NCBI GenBank assembly: GCA_022820435.1
Contig: JAJEFL010000034.1
Span: 1 to 14,855, forward strand
Length of the DNA stretch: 14,855 bases
Source of the DNA: Bin80 sp022820435
GTDB taxonomy: Bacteria; Bacteroidota; Rhodothermia; Rhodothermales; Bin80
Reading direction: 5' to 3'
Shown here: positions 6,307 to 14,745 of the stretch, in pieces
Layout: the number at the start of each line of letters is the position of its first letter
Position numbering within the stretch: position 1 is the first letter of the stretch
The notes under the pieces: model-generated
What the model was told of the DNA's origin: nothing
The model's database searches: none
Seen by the model: the letters and a program-made list of their open reading frames with translations, nothing else
Made by a program: the position numbers and the translations under genes

Positions 6307-8268
6307 TCACAGATTGATGGAAAGCTTTTGCCCAGGGTAAATGGTGCTGGAGCGCAGGTTATTGTTGGCCTTGATGCTTCGCACACTGGTTCCGTAGCGG
6401 TTGGCGATTTTTGTCAGGTTTTCGCCCCGCCGGACAGTGTGGATCGTACTGCCTCCCTGAGGAATCTGAAGACGTTGACCACGCTTGATCCTGGTATTTC
6501 GCAGCCCGTTCTCACGTTGGATTGCCCGAACCGTGGTTCCGTATTTCGCTGCAAGCTTTGAAAGCGTATCTCCACGGCGCACCATGTGAACCCGGTTGGG
6601 CCGACTCGCTTCGGATGAATTTGAAGGACGGGCAGACTGGCTGCTCACGGTGCCGGTAGAACGCGTTGTGGATGTGTTTGCAACCTGGACCGTAGCCCTT
6701 CGGGCATTCTCGGCTATCTTCCTGTCATAAACAATGGGTTTGTTGATCCGGCGCCCCCAGGCCACTGAGCGTGCACCACTGCTCTCCAGCTTTGCTACAA
6801 TTGTGCCTGCCAGTCCCGGAACGATCAGCATCTGCCCTGGATGGATCACCGTTCCCCGGAGAGAGTTGGCGTTTTTGATTGCCGCTACGGTAGTGCCATA
6901 TCGCTTGGCAATTTTTCCAAGGTTGTCCCCTCTGCGTACACGGTGCTCCCCAGGCATTTTCTTCTCCTTGTCCGGGAGCCGTTCAAATGCATCGGCAAAC
7001 CGGGCGAACGTATTTAGGGGAATCCGTAAGGTGTAGGGCCTTCGGTCCGGAGGCAGGGTTCCCCTTCGAAGTTCAGGGTTCAATTCTTTTATACGGGCGG
7101 TGGTCGTGTTTACCATGCCCGCAATAGTTTCCAGAGAGAGCACCCCGCTGACCTTGACCTCGTCGTAGGCAAGCTCCGGCCCGCTTGAGGTCGCGGGCAA
7201 TCCGAATTTTGCCGGATTGGACATGATCATGGCGAATGCAATAAACTGGGGCACATAGCCTCGGGTCTGGCGATTCAGATGCTTTGAAATCGTCCAGTAG
7301 GAAGGAGGGTTTTTCATGGTGCCCCCCGCACGCGAAATCGCCCGCCGAATACACCGGGGACTGCAGTTATAGCCGGCCAGAGCCAGATGCCAGTCGTTCC
7401 CGTAATACTCGTAGAGTTCTTTGAGATGGCGTGCAGCAGCACGCGTGGATTTGACCGGGTCCCTGCGCTCATCCACATACGTGTCAATCCGGAGTCCCAT
7501 CCCCCGGCCGGTGGCAGACATGAACTGCCACATTCCGACCGCCTTCGCACTGCTGACGGCAATCGGGTTCAAGCCGCTCTCGCCAACGGCAAGGTACTTG
7601 AGTTCATCGGGAATCCCCTCCTCCTGGAATACCTGCTCAATCATCGGGAAATACGTGTCTGCCCGTCCCATCCACCGGATAAGGGTTTCTCTCCGGTTCG
7701 TTAAGAGCCAGTTCACCGAACCTTCGACTGCTTTGTTCTGTGTCATCGGCACGGTCGTCATCACCGGTTCAATCTCAGGAAGCTGGGTGGCTTTGGCAGT
7801 CGGATTCTGCACCTGTGCCTGCATGTCGAACATGGCACTGCGAAGTGCAAAAATAGCCCCGTACTCCCGACGCTCTTCAGAGTCGGACCCGAAAAACGCT
7901 TCATGCTCGGTCACAATCGTCCGATACAACTCCCGGTAACGCGGCTGATTGATAAAGTTTGACTGCTCCGCCAGTACACTGACCTCGGTCATGGCCTGGT
8001 CAAGGTAGTACTCGGCAGCATGCCAGTCTTCGTGGTTACGGGCTTTGATGATTCTTGACTGCAGCAGGTAGGCGCGACTGATACGATTCAGGATCTGCTT
8101 ATCCGTCAAGTCCTCTCTGGGATCGCCGTAGTCCTCCACTAAGGAATACTGGTCATATCCCTGGAGATCCTCAATTGGGATTGCCTCAGGGGGCATTAAC
8201 TGCTGCGAAAAACACGGGGCAATCGCCAGGGTCGTTGCAGCAACGAAGGTCAGTAGTTGTTTGGTCAT
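6307..8268 (-). CDS. Lytic transglycosylase with three LysM domains (MltD-like)
   Basis: This 653-residue exported enzyme should cleave the MurNAc-GlcNAc bond of peptidoglycan, forming 1,6-anhydro ends. The start is the ATG at 8268, which gives a clean signal peptide (MTKQLLTFVAATTLAIAPCFS); the longer frame begins with a TTG at 8286. A helical N-terminal part (~25-170) precedes the SLT domain (~185-340), with catalytic Glu230 in AVGESGLNPIAVSSAKAVGMWQF-type sequence, then GRGMGL and LALAGYNCSP, as in family 1 (MltD) transglycosylases. A linker leads to three peptidoglycan-binding LysM repeats at ~441-484 (HRVRRGDNLGKIAKRYGT), ~561-602 (HMVRRGDTLSKLAAKYGT) and ~610-652 (HTVRRGENLTKIANRYGT), the last two separated from the first by a low-complexity Ser/Thr/Arg-rich region (~530-560). 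MltD of E. coli is a lipoprotein of about 450 residues; this one is longer and lacks a lipobox. A role in wall remodelling is well supported. It stands between two operons and probably has its own promoter. Confidence 0.93.
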   Translation of the reverse strand: MTKQLLTFVAATTLAIAPCFSQQLMPPEAIPIEDLQGYDQYSLVEDYGDPREDLTDKQILNRISRAYLLQSRIIKARNHEDWHAAEYYLDQAMTEVSVLAEQSNFINQPRYRELYRTIVTEHEAFFGSDSEERREYGAIFALRSAMFDMQAQVQNPTAKATQLPEIEPVMTTVPMTQNKAVEGSVNWLLTNRRETLIRWMGRADTYFPMIEQVFQEEGIPDELKYLAVGESGLNPIAVSSAKAVGMWQFMSATGRGMGLRIDTYVDERRDPVKSTRAAARHLKELYEYYGNDWHLALAGYNCSPRCIRRAISRAGGTMKNPPSYWTISKHLNRQTRGYVPQFIAFAMIMSNPAKFGLPATSSGPELAYDEVKVSGVLSLETIAGMVNTTTARIKELNPELRRGTLPPDRRPYTLRIPLNTFARFADAFERLPDKEKKMPGEHRVRRGDNLGKIAKRYGTTVAAIKNANSLRGTVIHPGQMLIVPGLAGTIVAKLESSGARSVAWGRRINKPIVYDRKIAENARRATVQVANTSTTRSTGTVSSQSARPSNSSEASRPNRVHMVRRGDTLSKLAAKYGTTVRAIQRENGLRNTRIKRGQRLQIPQGGSTIHTVRRGENLTKIANRYGTSVRSIKANNNLRSSTIYPGQKLSINL

Positions 8269-8308
8269 GACAATAACGTAGGTCAATGGTTAAGGCAGAA
8301 ATTTCTCT

Positions 8309-8316
8309 CAAACCTA
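8309..8316 (-). promoter_or_regulatory. Candidate TAnnTTTG -7 promoter element for the lytic transglycosylase
   Basis: The minus strand reads TAGGTTTG, matching the Bacteroidota sigma-A -7 consensus TAnnTTTG, 40 nt upstream of the ATG at 8268. No clear TTG -33 box is seen at the usual distance, so this is tentative. It overlaps one arm of the dyad at 8311-8347. Confidence 0.35.
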
Positions 8317-8347
8317 AAGTGTATTATTAAATATACTCTTTTAGGTT
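8311..8347. promoter_or_regulatory. Inverted repeat around an AT-rich core
   Basis: AACCTAAA (8311-8318) and TTTAGGTT (8340-8347) are exact reverse complements. Pairing can continue inward, with one bulge and one mismatch, to GTAT/ATAC. There is no T-run on either side, so an operator overlapping the promoter seems as likely as a terminator for the carboxylase operon, whose stop lies about 120 nt before it in transcription order. The rest of 8269-8468 shows nothing else. Confidence 0.35.
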
Positions 8348-8468
8348 CCCATTTGATGAATGGTTGCAGCTAAAAATATAAACCACTGTATGCGAGACAA
8401 TGGAGAATGGTTCCATTTTGAACGCAAAAATACGGGATTTGAGGGGATTGAGGCCGGGGACTCACGGT

Positions 8469-10013
8469 TCAAAGCGGGAGGTTTCCATGCTTTTTTCGGG
8501 GATTTGTCAGAACCTTGTTTCGGAGCATGTTCAATCCCCTGATCAGGCGCTCCCGGGTCTGCTGCGGATAAATGACCTCGTCTATATAGCCATGTTCTGC
8601 TGCGATGTAAGGATTCGAGAACCGCTCCCGATAGTCGCGGGTGAACTCTTTCTCCAGTGATGCGCGGTCCGCTGCCTGCTTGAGTTCGGCGCGATGCAGG
8701 ATTCGGATGGCTCCCTTTGCTCCCATGACCGCAATTTCCGCACTGGGCCATGCATAGTTCAGATCGCCCCGGATGTGTTTTGAACTCATGACATCATATG
8801 CCCCCCCGTAGGCTTTTCGGGTGATCACGGTGAGTTTCGGGACCGTTGCCTCACAAAACGCATAGAGTAATTTTGCACCGTGCCGAATAATTCCACGCCA
8901 CTCCTGATCCGTCCCGGGCAGAAAACCAGGGACATCCTCCAGTGTAACCAGGGGGAGATTAAACGCATCACAGAACCGCACAAACCGGGCCCCCTTGATG
9001 GAGGCATCAATATCCAGCACCCCCGCCAGATGCGCCGGCTGATTGGCCACAATTCCGATCGCATGCCCCCCTATACGGGCAAACCCGCAGATGAGGTTGC
9101 GGGCAAAGCGGTCGTGAACAGGAAAAAACGAATTCCGGTCGACCAGCAAACGGATGACTTCATGCATGTCATAGGGTTTATTGGGGTTCTCGGGAATCAA
9201 GTGATCTAGATCGGACGGATACCCGGCCGGAGATGGTGCGGACGTATGAATTGCCGGTTGTTCTTCGCAGTTTTGAGGTAAATAATTCAGTACGGCCCGG
9301 ACTGCCTCCAGGCAGGCGACATCATTCGGGTAGACGGCATGTGCGACTCCGCTGCGCTGTGCATGAGTGTCGGCCCCGCCTAGGTCTTCCGCGGTCACTT
9401 CCTCCTGGGTTACACTGTGTACAACATCCGGCCCGGTCACAAACATGTAGCTGGTTCCCTGCACCATAAAGACCAGATCCGTAATAGCCGGACTGTAGAC
9501 TGCACCGCCGGCACAGGGCCCCATGACTGCTGAGATCTGGGGGATCACCCCGGATGCCAGAGTATTTTTAAGAAAAATGTCTGCATAGCCGCCCAGAGAG
9601 ACCACTCCTTCCTGAATTCGAGCTCCGCCGGAATCGCTGAGACCAATAATCGGTGCACCATTCCGGAGTGCCAGATCCAGTACCTGCACAATCTTGGATG
9701 CGTGCGCACGCCCCAGAGATCCTCCGAAAACCGTAAAATCCTGTGCATACACATAAACCAGACGGCCATGGATTGTACCGTAACCGGTCACAACTCCATC
9801 TCCATACGGGCGCTGATCCGCAAGGCCATAGTCCGTGGATTGATGCCGGACAAGTTGCCCGAGTTCCACAAAAGACTTCTCATCCAGAAGAACCGTCACA
9901 CGCTCACGGGCGGTGAGTTTCCCCTGATCATGCTGCCGGTCAATCCGGGATTTTCCTCCGCCCAGACCTGCCTCACGGCGGCGATGATCCAGATCTGAAT
10001 GCCTGTCTGTCAT
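8469..10013 (-). CDS. pccB: Acyl-CoA carboxylase beta (carboxyltransferase) subunit, propionyl-CoA carboxylase-like
   Basis: This 514-residue cytoplasmic protein is the carboxyltransferase that moves CO2 from biotin to an acyl-CoA, most likely propionyl-CoA to give methylmalonyl-CoA. The length and landmarks are those of the PccB/MmdA family: GKLTARERVTVLLD (31-44), QDFTVFGGSLGRAHA (91-105), the oxyanion loop GLSDSGGARIQEGV (124-137), MGPCAGGAVYSPA (164-176), then in the second crotonase-like half LEDVPGFLPGTDQEW (358-372), RKAYGGAYDVMSSK (399-412) and AEIAVMGAKGA (425-435). The Asp in GGAYD (D407) corresponds, as I recall the family, to the residue linked with propionyl rather than acetyl preference in actinobacterial enzymes. 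No biotin carboxylase or biotin carrier gene is in the window, so it must find its partner elsewhere; a decarboxylase (MmdA) role cannot be excluded. It overlaps the amidohydrolase stop by 4 nt (ATGA), implying translational coupling. The symbol follows family similarity. Confidence 0.92.
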   Translation of the reverse strand: MTDRHSDLDHRRREAGLGGGKSRIDRQHDQGKLTARERVTVLLDEKSFVELGQLVRHQSTDYGLADQRPYGDGVVTGYGTIHGRLVYVYAQDFTVFGGSLGRAHASKIVQVLDLALRNGAPIIGLSDSGGARIQEGVVSLGGYADIFLKNTLASGVIPQISAVMGPCAGGAVYSPAITDLVFMVQGTSYMFVTGPDVVHSVTQEEVTAEDLGGADTHAQRSGVAHAVYPNDVACLEAVRAVLNYLPQNCEEQPAIHTSAPSPAGYPSDLDHLIPENPNKPYDMHEVIRLLVDRNSFFPVHDRFARNLICGFARIGGHAIGIVANQPAHLAGVLDIDASIKGARFVRFCDAFNLPLVTLEDVPGFLPGTDQEWRGIIRHGAKLLYAFCEATVPKLTVITRKAYGGAYDVMSSKHIRGDLNYAWPSAEIAVMGAKGAIRILHRAELKQAADRASLEKEFTRDYRERFSNPYIAAEHGYIDEVIYPQQTRERLIRGLNMLRNKVLTNPRKKHGNLPL

Positions 10014-11710
10014 TGATTTGTTTTGCCTGATCCCCGCACTACACGACCGGGCATGGCACCGGTATGCTCCCCCTGGTTGAGTACCATCGTGCCGTTCACA
10101 AATACATACTGCATTCCCGTCGCGAGTTGATGCGGATCCTCAAATGTCGCGTGGTCCTGTATTTCATCCGGATCAAAGACAGCAATATCCGCAAAATATC
10201 CCTGTTTCAGCATGCCTCTCCGGTGAATTGCCAGGATAGATGCCGGGAGGGAGGTCATCCGGCGAATGGCCTCTTCAACGGAAAGCACCTGTTCTTCCCG
10301 TACATACCTGGCAAGCAGGCGGGCAAAGGACCCATACGTACGGGGGTGAACCATGGAGTTCAGGGCATTCCCTTCCGGTGCAATAGAGATGGCATCCGAG
10401 TCAATGGCGACCCAGGGCTGCTGAAGCTTCCGGCGCACATTTGCTTCGTCCATCAGAAAATACACCGCCCCCACCCGGCTGGTATCTTCAATAATCAGAT
10501 CCATCACGGTTGCCGGGATCGAGGTGCCACGTAATTCAGCAACCTCGGTGAGCCGCATCCCCATATACTGACGTAGAGGGTCGGTACGGAATCCGACCAA
10601 CATAACATTTTCGGGGCCTGCTTCAAGCATGAGGTTTTCCCAGTCATCGGAACGCGTCATGAGTTCGGTTTCCATTCGGGTACGGACGGCTGGGTCCTGA
10701 ATTCTTGCATGCCAGGCCATCATGCCTCCCTCCCTTACATCGGGCGGCATGGCGGCATCCAGACCTGTCGCCCCGGCAACATAGGTGTAGATGTCGGCCG
10801 TAATCTCGAGGCCCTCCGCACGTACCTCGTCAATCCGGTCAATGACTGCCTCCATTTTGTACCAGTTATTTTTTCCAGCCGCTTTGAGGTGATAAATGTG
10901 TCCACGCACATTGGCATCCTGTGCAATTTGAATCAATTCCTCTATGGATTCAAGAAGCTGAGTACCCTCGCTTCTAAGATGTGAGGTATACACCCCGTTA
11001 AACTCTCCAGCAACCGAGGCCAATGCAGTTAACTCATCCGTGCCTGCAAAAACCCCCGGTACATAGATCAGTGAGGATCCTACGCCGAGGGCGCCATCTG
11101 CCATCGCCTCCCGCACCAGGTCCTGCATCTGCTGTAACTGTTCCGGGGTTGGAGTACGATTCTCTTCGCCAAGAACATATTCACGGATGGTTGCTGCACC
11201 AACGAGGGAGGCAACATTCGGGGAGATTCCTTTTGACGTAAGGAAGGTCAAATACTCGTCCAGCGTGGTCCAGGGGATTTCCGATCCGCCCAGGATCTCT
11301 TCTGCGGCTTCCTCTGATCCCGCATCCTGAACCACCCATCCCCACAGTTCCTCTTTCATGGCGGCGTTGAGGGGGCCATTTGAGACACCCTCTCCAAAGA
11401 CCTCCAGGGTCACCCCCTGTCGGAGATCGCTGAGGGAGCGTCCATCGGTGATCAGGCTTTCGGTTGCCCAGCTCAGCATATTGATGAATCCAGGAGACAC
11501 CGCGAACCCCTCCACATCCACTACCTGCGCACCCTGCACATCGGCAAGATCTCCAATTGCCGAAATACGGTCTCCGTCAATCGCAATATCTGCGGCGTAG
11601 GGAGCACTTCCTGAGCCGTCGTAGATCGTGCCACCGCGGAGGATCAGATCGTGACCTGTTCTCTGGGTGCATCCACAAAGCAGCAGCAGTAATCCAGACA
11701 GAATCCTCAT
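10010..11710 (-). CDS. D-aminoacylase-like amidohydrolase lipoprotein lacking the HxH metal motif
   Basis: From the ATG at 11710 this is a 566-residue protein with a lipoprotein-type N-terminus (MRILSGLLLLLCGC, lipid Cys probably C14). Choosing this start rather than 11755 gives a 4-nt gap to the peptidase stop. The overall order matches N-acyl-D-amino-acid deacylases: ILRGGTIYDGSGSAPYAADIAIDGDRISAIG (24-53), the barrel core, H244 in YTSHLRSEG, H274 in IYHLKAAGK, D439 in AIDSDA, HPRTYGSFAR (455-464), and the end sheet with GYFADIAVFDPDEI and VFVNG. However, the first-strand motif PGFIDxHxH reads PGFINMLSW (73-81), so both metal histidines are replaced by L79 and W81. The usual GNCG near 106 reads GEG, with E107 in place of the bridging Cys. 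The ligand set that remains (H244, H274, D439, perhaps E107) could hold one metal. Hydrolysis of an acylated or D-amino-acid peptide is expected from family membership but not proven. It lies in an operon with the S9 peptidase and carboxylase. Confidence 0.85.
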   Translation of the reverse strand: MRILSGLLLLLCGCTQRTGHDLILRGGTIYDGSGSAPYAADIAIDGDRISAIGDLADVQGAQVVDVEGFAVSPGFINMLSWATESLITDGRSLSDLRQGVTLEVFGEGVSNGPLNAAMKEELWGWVVQDAGSEEAAEEILGGSEIPWTTLDEYLTFLTSKGISPNVASLVGAATIREYVLGEENRTPTPEQLQQMQDLVREAMADGALGVGSSLIYVPGVFAGTDELTALASVAGEFNGVYTSHLRSEGTQLLESIEELIQIAQDANVRGHIYHLKAAGKNNWYKMEAVIDRIDEVRAEGLEITADIYTYVAGATGLDAAMPPDVREGGMMAWHARIQDPAVRTRMETELMTRSDDWENLMLEAGPENVMLVGFRTDPLRQYMGMRLTEVAELRGTSIPATVMDLIIEDTSRVGAVYFLMDEANVRRKLQQPWVAIDSDAISIAPEGNALNSMVHPRTYGSFARLLARYVREEQVLSVEEAIRRMTSLPASILAIHRRGMLKQGYFADIAVFDPDEIQDHATFEDPHQLATGMQYVFVNGTMVLNQGEHTGAMPGRVVRGSGKTNQ

Positions 11711-11714
11711 TTGA

Positions 11715-14039
11715 TCAGCCGCCGGGCGGGGTGATCCGCACTCGGTCACGGCCAAATTTATACTCCTTCGGAGGGGTCGCCCCTAACAGGTGTTCCACAA
11801 AGTAATCCCATCTGCGGCGCATCCAGTACATGCGGCCCCGCCCGAATCCATGCGCCTCATTCGGAAAAATCACCAGGTCAAAGTCCTTGTTGGCCTCCAC
11901 CAGAGCTTCTACCAGAAGAAGTGTATTGGAGGCGGGTACATTGTCATCCATCAGCCCGTGTGCAAGGAGGAGTTTGCCTTTCAGGTTTTTTGCCAGCGGA
12001 ATATTGGACTGGTTGTCGTAATTCGTTGTTCCGTCTGAATGTTCTACGAAGAGCCCCTGCCATTTTTCGGCCCAGTCATCTTCGTAGTTACGATTATCGT
12101 GGTTTCCTGCTCCACTGACGGCAACCTTGTAAAAATCGGGATAGCGCAGAATGGCACCGGTAGAAGCATACCCGCCCCCGGAGTGTCCCCAGATCCCTAC
12201 ACGGCCCAGATCCATCCATGGATTCCTTGCCGCAAGTTGGCGGATCATCGTGATTTGGTCCGGCAGCCCGTTATCCCCCATGTTCCCATAATAGGCATCA
12301 TGGAAAGATTTGGAGCGTCCAGGTGTCCCCATGGCATCCACCTCTACAACAATGAATCCGAGTTCTGCGAGTGCCTGCTTATCACTGCGGGAGGGCACAA
12401 AGCTTCTGGTTCCCACACTCCCGCTTTGCGGCCCGGGGTAGAGGTAATTCAGGATCGGATAGCTTTTTGTTGAGTCGAAATTACCGGGTCTATAGAGCAG
12501 GCCGTACAGATCGGTCTCGTTGTCACGTGCTTTGACAGAGAATGGCTGTGGCGGTTGCCAGCCGGCTGCCAAAAGTTCGGAAATATCTGCTTTTCCGAGG
12601 TCGACAGCAGCGGTGCCGTCAAGGTTGCGGACGGTGTGCTGCTGTGGCAGATCAGGTCGGGACCAGGAATCCAGGATATATTTTTTCTGTGGAGACAGGG
12701 ACACGACATGATGGGCTTCTTCCGGTGTAAGCAGTTCCAAATCCCCGCCATCCATACTCACGCGGTACAGATATTGGAAGTATGGATCGGGGCCGTCTCT
12801 GCCTGCGCCGGTCAGGTACAGCATGCGTTCATCCAGATCCGTATGGCGCAGTTGCAGGACGACCCAGTTTCCAGAGGTGACCGGATGCTTTAGTTCACCG
12901 GTGTGGAGATCATAGAGATAGAGATGTCCCCAGTTGGAGCGCTCTGAGTACCAGAGGACTTCGTTTGTTTCAAAAAATACCCGCCAGTTTTCAGCATTTA
13001 CGCCGGATTCATAGTAGGTGGGCACCTGTTCATGGAGAATGTCTCTGACCTTTCCGGTTTCCGCATCGGCGACCCGGAGCCAGGCATCTTTGTGATCTCT
13101 GGATGAGGATACGAAGGCCAGCTGCCGGCTGTCCGGGCTCCAGCGCACATCCAGGAAGGTGCCATCCCAGTCTGCAATATGATCTGTTGTCGTTCCGCGG
13201 TGGTAGTCCGGCGGCAGATCCAGTCGAACGGTTTGTTTCGTTTCCACATCAATGATCACACGGTGAATCATAAATACGATACTATCCTGTGGCAGTGGAT
13301 ATTTCCACGTTTCCAGTTCGGAGCGTCCGGTCTGTGTAGAGATCATGTACATTTCGCCGACCCCGCGCCCGTCGTGCTGAAAGGTGGCAATCTTTTTTGA
13401 ATCCGGGGACCACAGCAGGACCGGGCGCTCGTTTTTGACCCAGCCTGCATTATTGGTTGCATACCCAAAATCTTTCTCGCCATCAAAGGTCAACTGCTGC
13501 TCTTCATCACTGCCAGTGACCCGAACCCATAGATTGTGATCTCTTCGGAAGGCTTCATAGTTTCCATCCGGAGAGAGTGCTGCGGAAGGGGACGGGGCAG
13601 TCCGGTCCATCCTGCTGACAGACTCGCAGGCATGGGTTGTGATGTCGCATACCAGATCTTCCTCCTGACTCCAGGAGGAAGAGATCTGCCCGGATTCTGG
13701 ATCAAAGGTGAACCGTGTATAGTCTATCTCATCTTCCGGCGATTCCAGATAGCCGGAGATCGCCTCGGTCATGCGGTCATGGTCAAACAGGGGGGCCCGC
13801 TCTCCCCGTTCTGGATCAACAAGAATGAATTCAGTCCCTTCCGGCGATGCATGACGGTACCAGAACCGGTCATCATTCAGCCAATTGGGGCGTAGAGTTG
13901 TATGGTAGACCATAGTCCGGGTCGTCGCCGAAAGCATGGACTCCGCACGGGCATAGTCGTTCTCAGAGACCGTGATCTGTGCGGTGGTCTGAACGGAATA
14001 AGTCAGGAACAAAATGAGAGGTACGATCTTTAAATGCAT
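11715..14039 (-). CDS. Secreted S9 family serine peptidase (DPP IV/prolyl oligopeptidase-like)
   Basis: The ATG at 14039 gives 774 residues with a signal peptide (MHLKIVPLILFLTYSVQTTAQ); the longer frame starts with a TTG at 14063. Residues ~50-480 form a DPP IV-type beta-propeller, with repeated blade motifs such as AALSPDGNYEAF (153-164), LLWSPDSKKIATF (208-220) and VRWSPDSRQLAFV (298-310). The alpha/beta-hydrolase domain (~505-750) carries the triad Ser620 in GIWGHSGGGYAS, Asp698 in HGLMDDNV and His730 in NEAHGFG. It should cleave short peptides, often after Pro or Ala, in the periplasm or outside the cell. The Glu-rich loop that binds the free N-terminus in DPP IV (WVYEEE type) reads WVKNER here (200-205), so strict dipeptidyl-peptidase activity is uncertain. 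First gene of a three-gene operon; the following lipoprotein amidohydrolase starts 4 nt after its stop. Length is normal for the family. Confidence 0.93.
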   Translation of the reverse strand: MHLKIVPLILFLTYSVQTTAQITVSENDYARAESMLSATTRTMVYHTTLRPNWLNDDRFWYRHASPEGTEFILVDPERGERAPLFDHDRMTEAISGYLESPEDEIDYTRFTFDPESGQISSSWSQEEDLVCDITTHACESVSRMDRTAPSPSAALSPDGNYEAFRRDHNLWVRVTGSDEEQQLTFDGEKDFGYATNNAGWVKNERPVLLWSPDSKKIATFQHDGRGVGEMYMISTQTGRSELETWKYPLPQDSIVFMIHRVIIDVETKQTVRLDLPPDYHRGTTTDHIADWDGTFLDVRWSPDSRQLAFVSSSRDHKDAWLRVADAETGKVRDILHEQVPTYYESGVNAENWRVFFETNEVLWYSERSNWGHLYLYDLHTGELKHPVTSGNWVVLQLRHTDLDERMLYLTGAGRDGPDPYFQYLYRVSMDGGDLELLTPEEAHHVVSLSPQKKYILDSWSRPDLPQQHTVRNLDGTAAVDLGKADISELLAAGWQPPQPFSVKARDNETDLYGLLYRPGNFDSTKSYPILNYLYPGPQSGSVGTRSFVPSRSDKQALAELGFIVVEVDAMGTPGRSKSFHDAYYGNMGDNGLPDQITMIRQLAARNPWMDLGRVGIWGHSGGGYASTGAILRYPDFYKVAVSGAGNHDNRNYEDDWAEKWQGLFVEHSDGTTNYDNQSNIPLAKNLKGKLLLAHGLMDDNVPASNTLLLVEALVEANKDFDLVIFPNEAHGFGRGRMYWMRRRWDYFVEHLLGATPPKEYKFGRDRVRITPPGG

Positions 14040-14502
14040 TGAGGGGGGAGGGGCAGTTTGCAAATCCCCTTTACGAAGTTAGGTCGAAGCGGTTCTGAGC
14101 GGGTCATTTTCAGGCTGGCTGCGGCGTTTGTGCGCGGTCAACTTAAATTTGCGGTCGCAATTTTCCAATCCACGCTGTCTGCATCCAGTAGAGTTTCTTC
14201 TAACGCTCAGGGAGCAATCCCAAATTGTCCTCCAACAGGAAACCATCTCATGAGGCCCTGAATCCGGCGGGCATCAGCAACATTGCCGGTGCGAAATCAT
14301 GCATGCCTGCATGGGATCCTTGGACGGGTACCTGTGCGCAACCGCTTTCAGACTGCTCCTGCCCCGCACACAAATTTTGCGTATGACCAACCGAAAATCG
14401 TTACATGCGCGGCAATTTTCGCGGAGGTAAATAGGTAACATTCATCCTGCGCACTTCGTTGTATGCGCGGTTCGCCTCATCATAAACTTCATCTGACGGA
14501 TC
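14040..14502. other. Intergenic stretch upstream of the S9 operon, no gene seen
   Basis: No convincing reading frame is seen on either strand. It should hold the promoter of the minus-strand S9 operon, but no TAnnTTTG element was recognised. Small dyads are present: CATGCA/TGCATG with a 4-nt spacer (14298-14313) and CGAAAAT/ATTTTCG with a 16-nt spacer (14392-14421). Neither has further support. Confidence 0.5.
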
Positions 14503-14745
14503 CTATTTCCGTTTTCGCAGACGATAGTTAATCAAAAAGACTGAATCATACCGCAGGAAATAAAAAATAAATCCAAGTGTGCATAAACTCAAGAACCAAT
14601 TGCGCAGATAAAATTTGCCCAGACTCAATAAAAACAACTCTTCGCTGTCTCTAAGCATGGGGTCGTGGACCATTCCGTACTTGTCAGACAAGATTATAAT
14701 TGGTGTTGTATTGGGAGGTTCTTGCAAAACGAATAATCCAGGCAA
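14503..14745 (-). CDS. Possible small membrane-protein fragment, unrecognised
   Basis: The frame is open from 14808 (just inside an in-frame TGA at 14809-14811) to the TAA or TAG-type stop at 14503. The first usable start is a TTG at 14745, giving 80 residues. The middle (LRDSEELFLLSLGKFYLRNW) is followed by one probable membrane helix (FLSLCTLGFIFYFLRY) and a basic tail (NYRLRKRK), which would lie in the cytoplasm by the positive-inside rule. The residue mix looks protein-like across the whole open frame, including the part before the TTG, which suggests the 3' remnant of a longer gene or a frameshifted end rather than an intact small gene. No ribosome site or family match is recognised. It may equally be non-coding. 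Confidence 0.25.
   Translation of the reverse strand: MPGLFVLQEPPNTTPIIILSDKYGMVHDPMLRDSEELFLLSLGKFYLRNWFLSLCTLGFIFYFLRYDSVFLINYRLRKRK

Noticed and set aside
6441..6960. Internal nucleotide similarity suggesting a DNA repeat
   Set aside because: It is explained by the three LysM protein domains of the transglycosylase, not by a separate repeat element.
7421..7939. 172-residue plus-strand frame inside the lytic transglycosylase
   Set aside because: It is antisense to the catalytic domain of a clear gene, and its composition (Ser/Arg/Ile-rich, no domain) is that of a shadow frame.
14298..14313. CATGCA/TGCATG inverted repeat with a 4-nt spacer
   Set aside because: Short self-complementary units of this kind arise easily by chance; there is no nearby start, T-run or repeated copy to support it.
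14392..14421. CGAAAAT/ATTTTCG repeat plus recurring GCGCGG words upstream of the S9 operon
   Set aside because: The 16-nt spacer and irregular spacing of the words give no coherent array or hairpin.
14421..14440. GGAGG followed by an AT-rich stretch, resembling a plus-strand ribosome site
   Set aside because: No ATG, GTG or TTG lies at a proper distance with an open frame of useful length after it.
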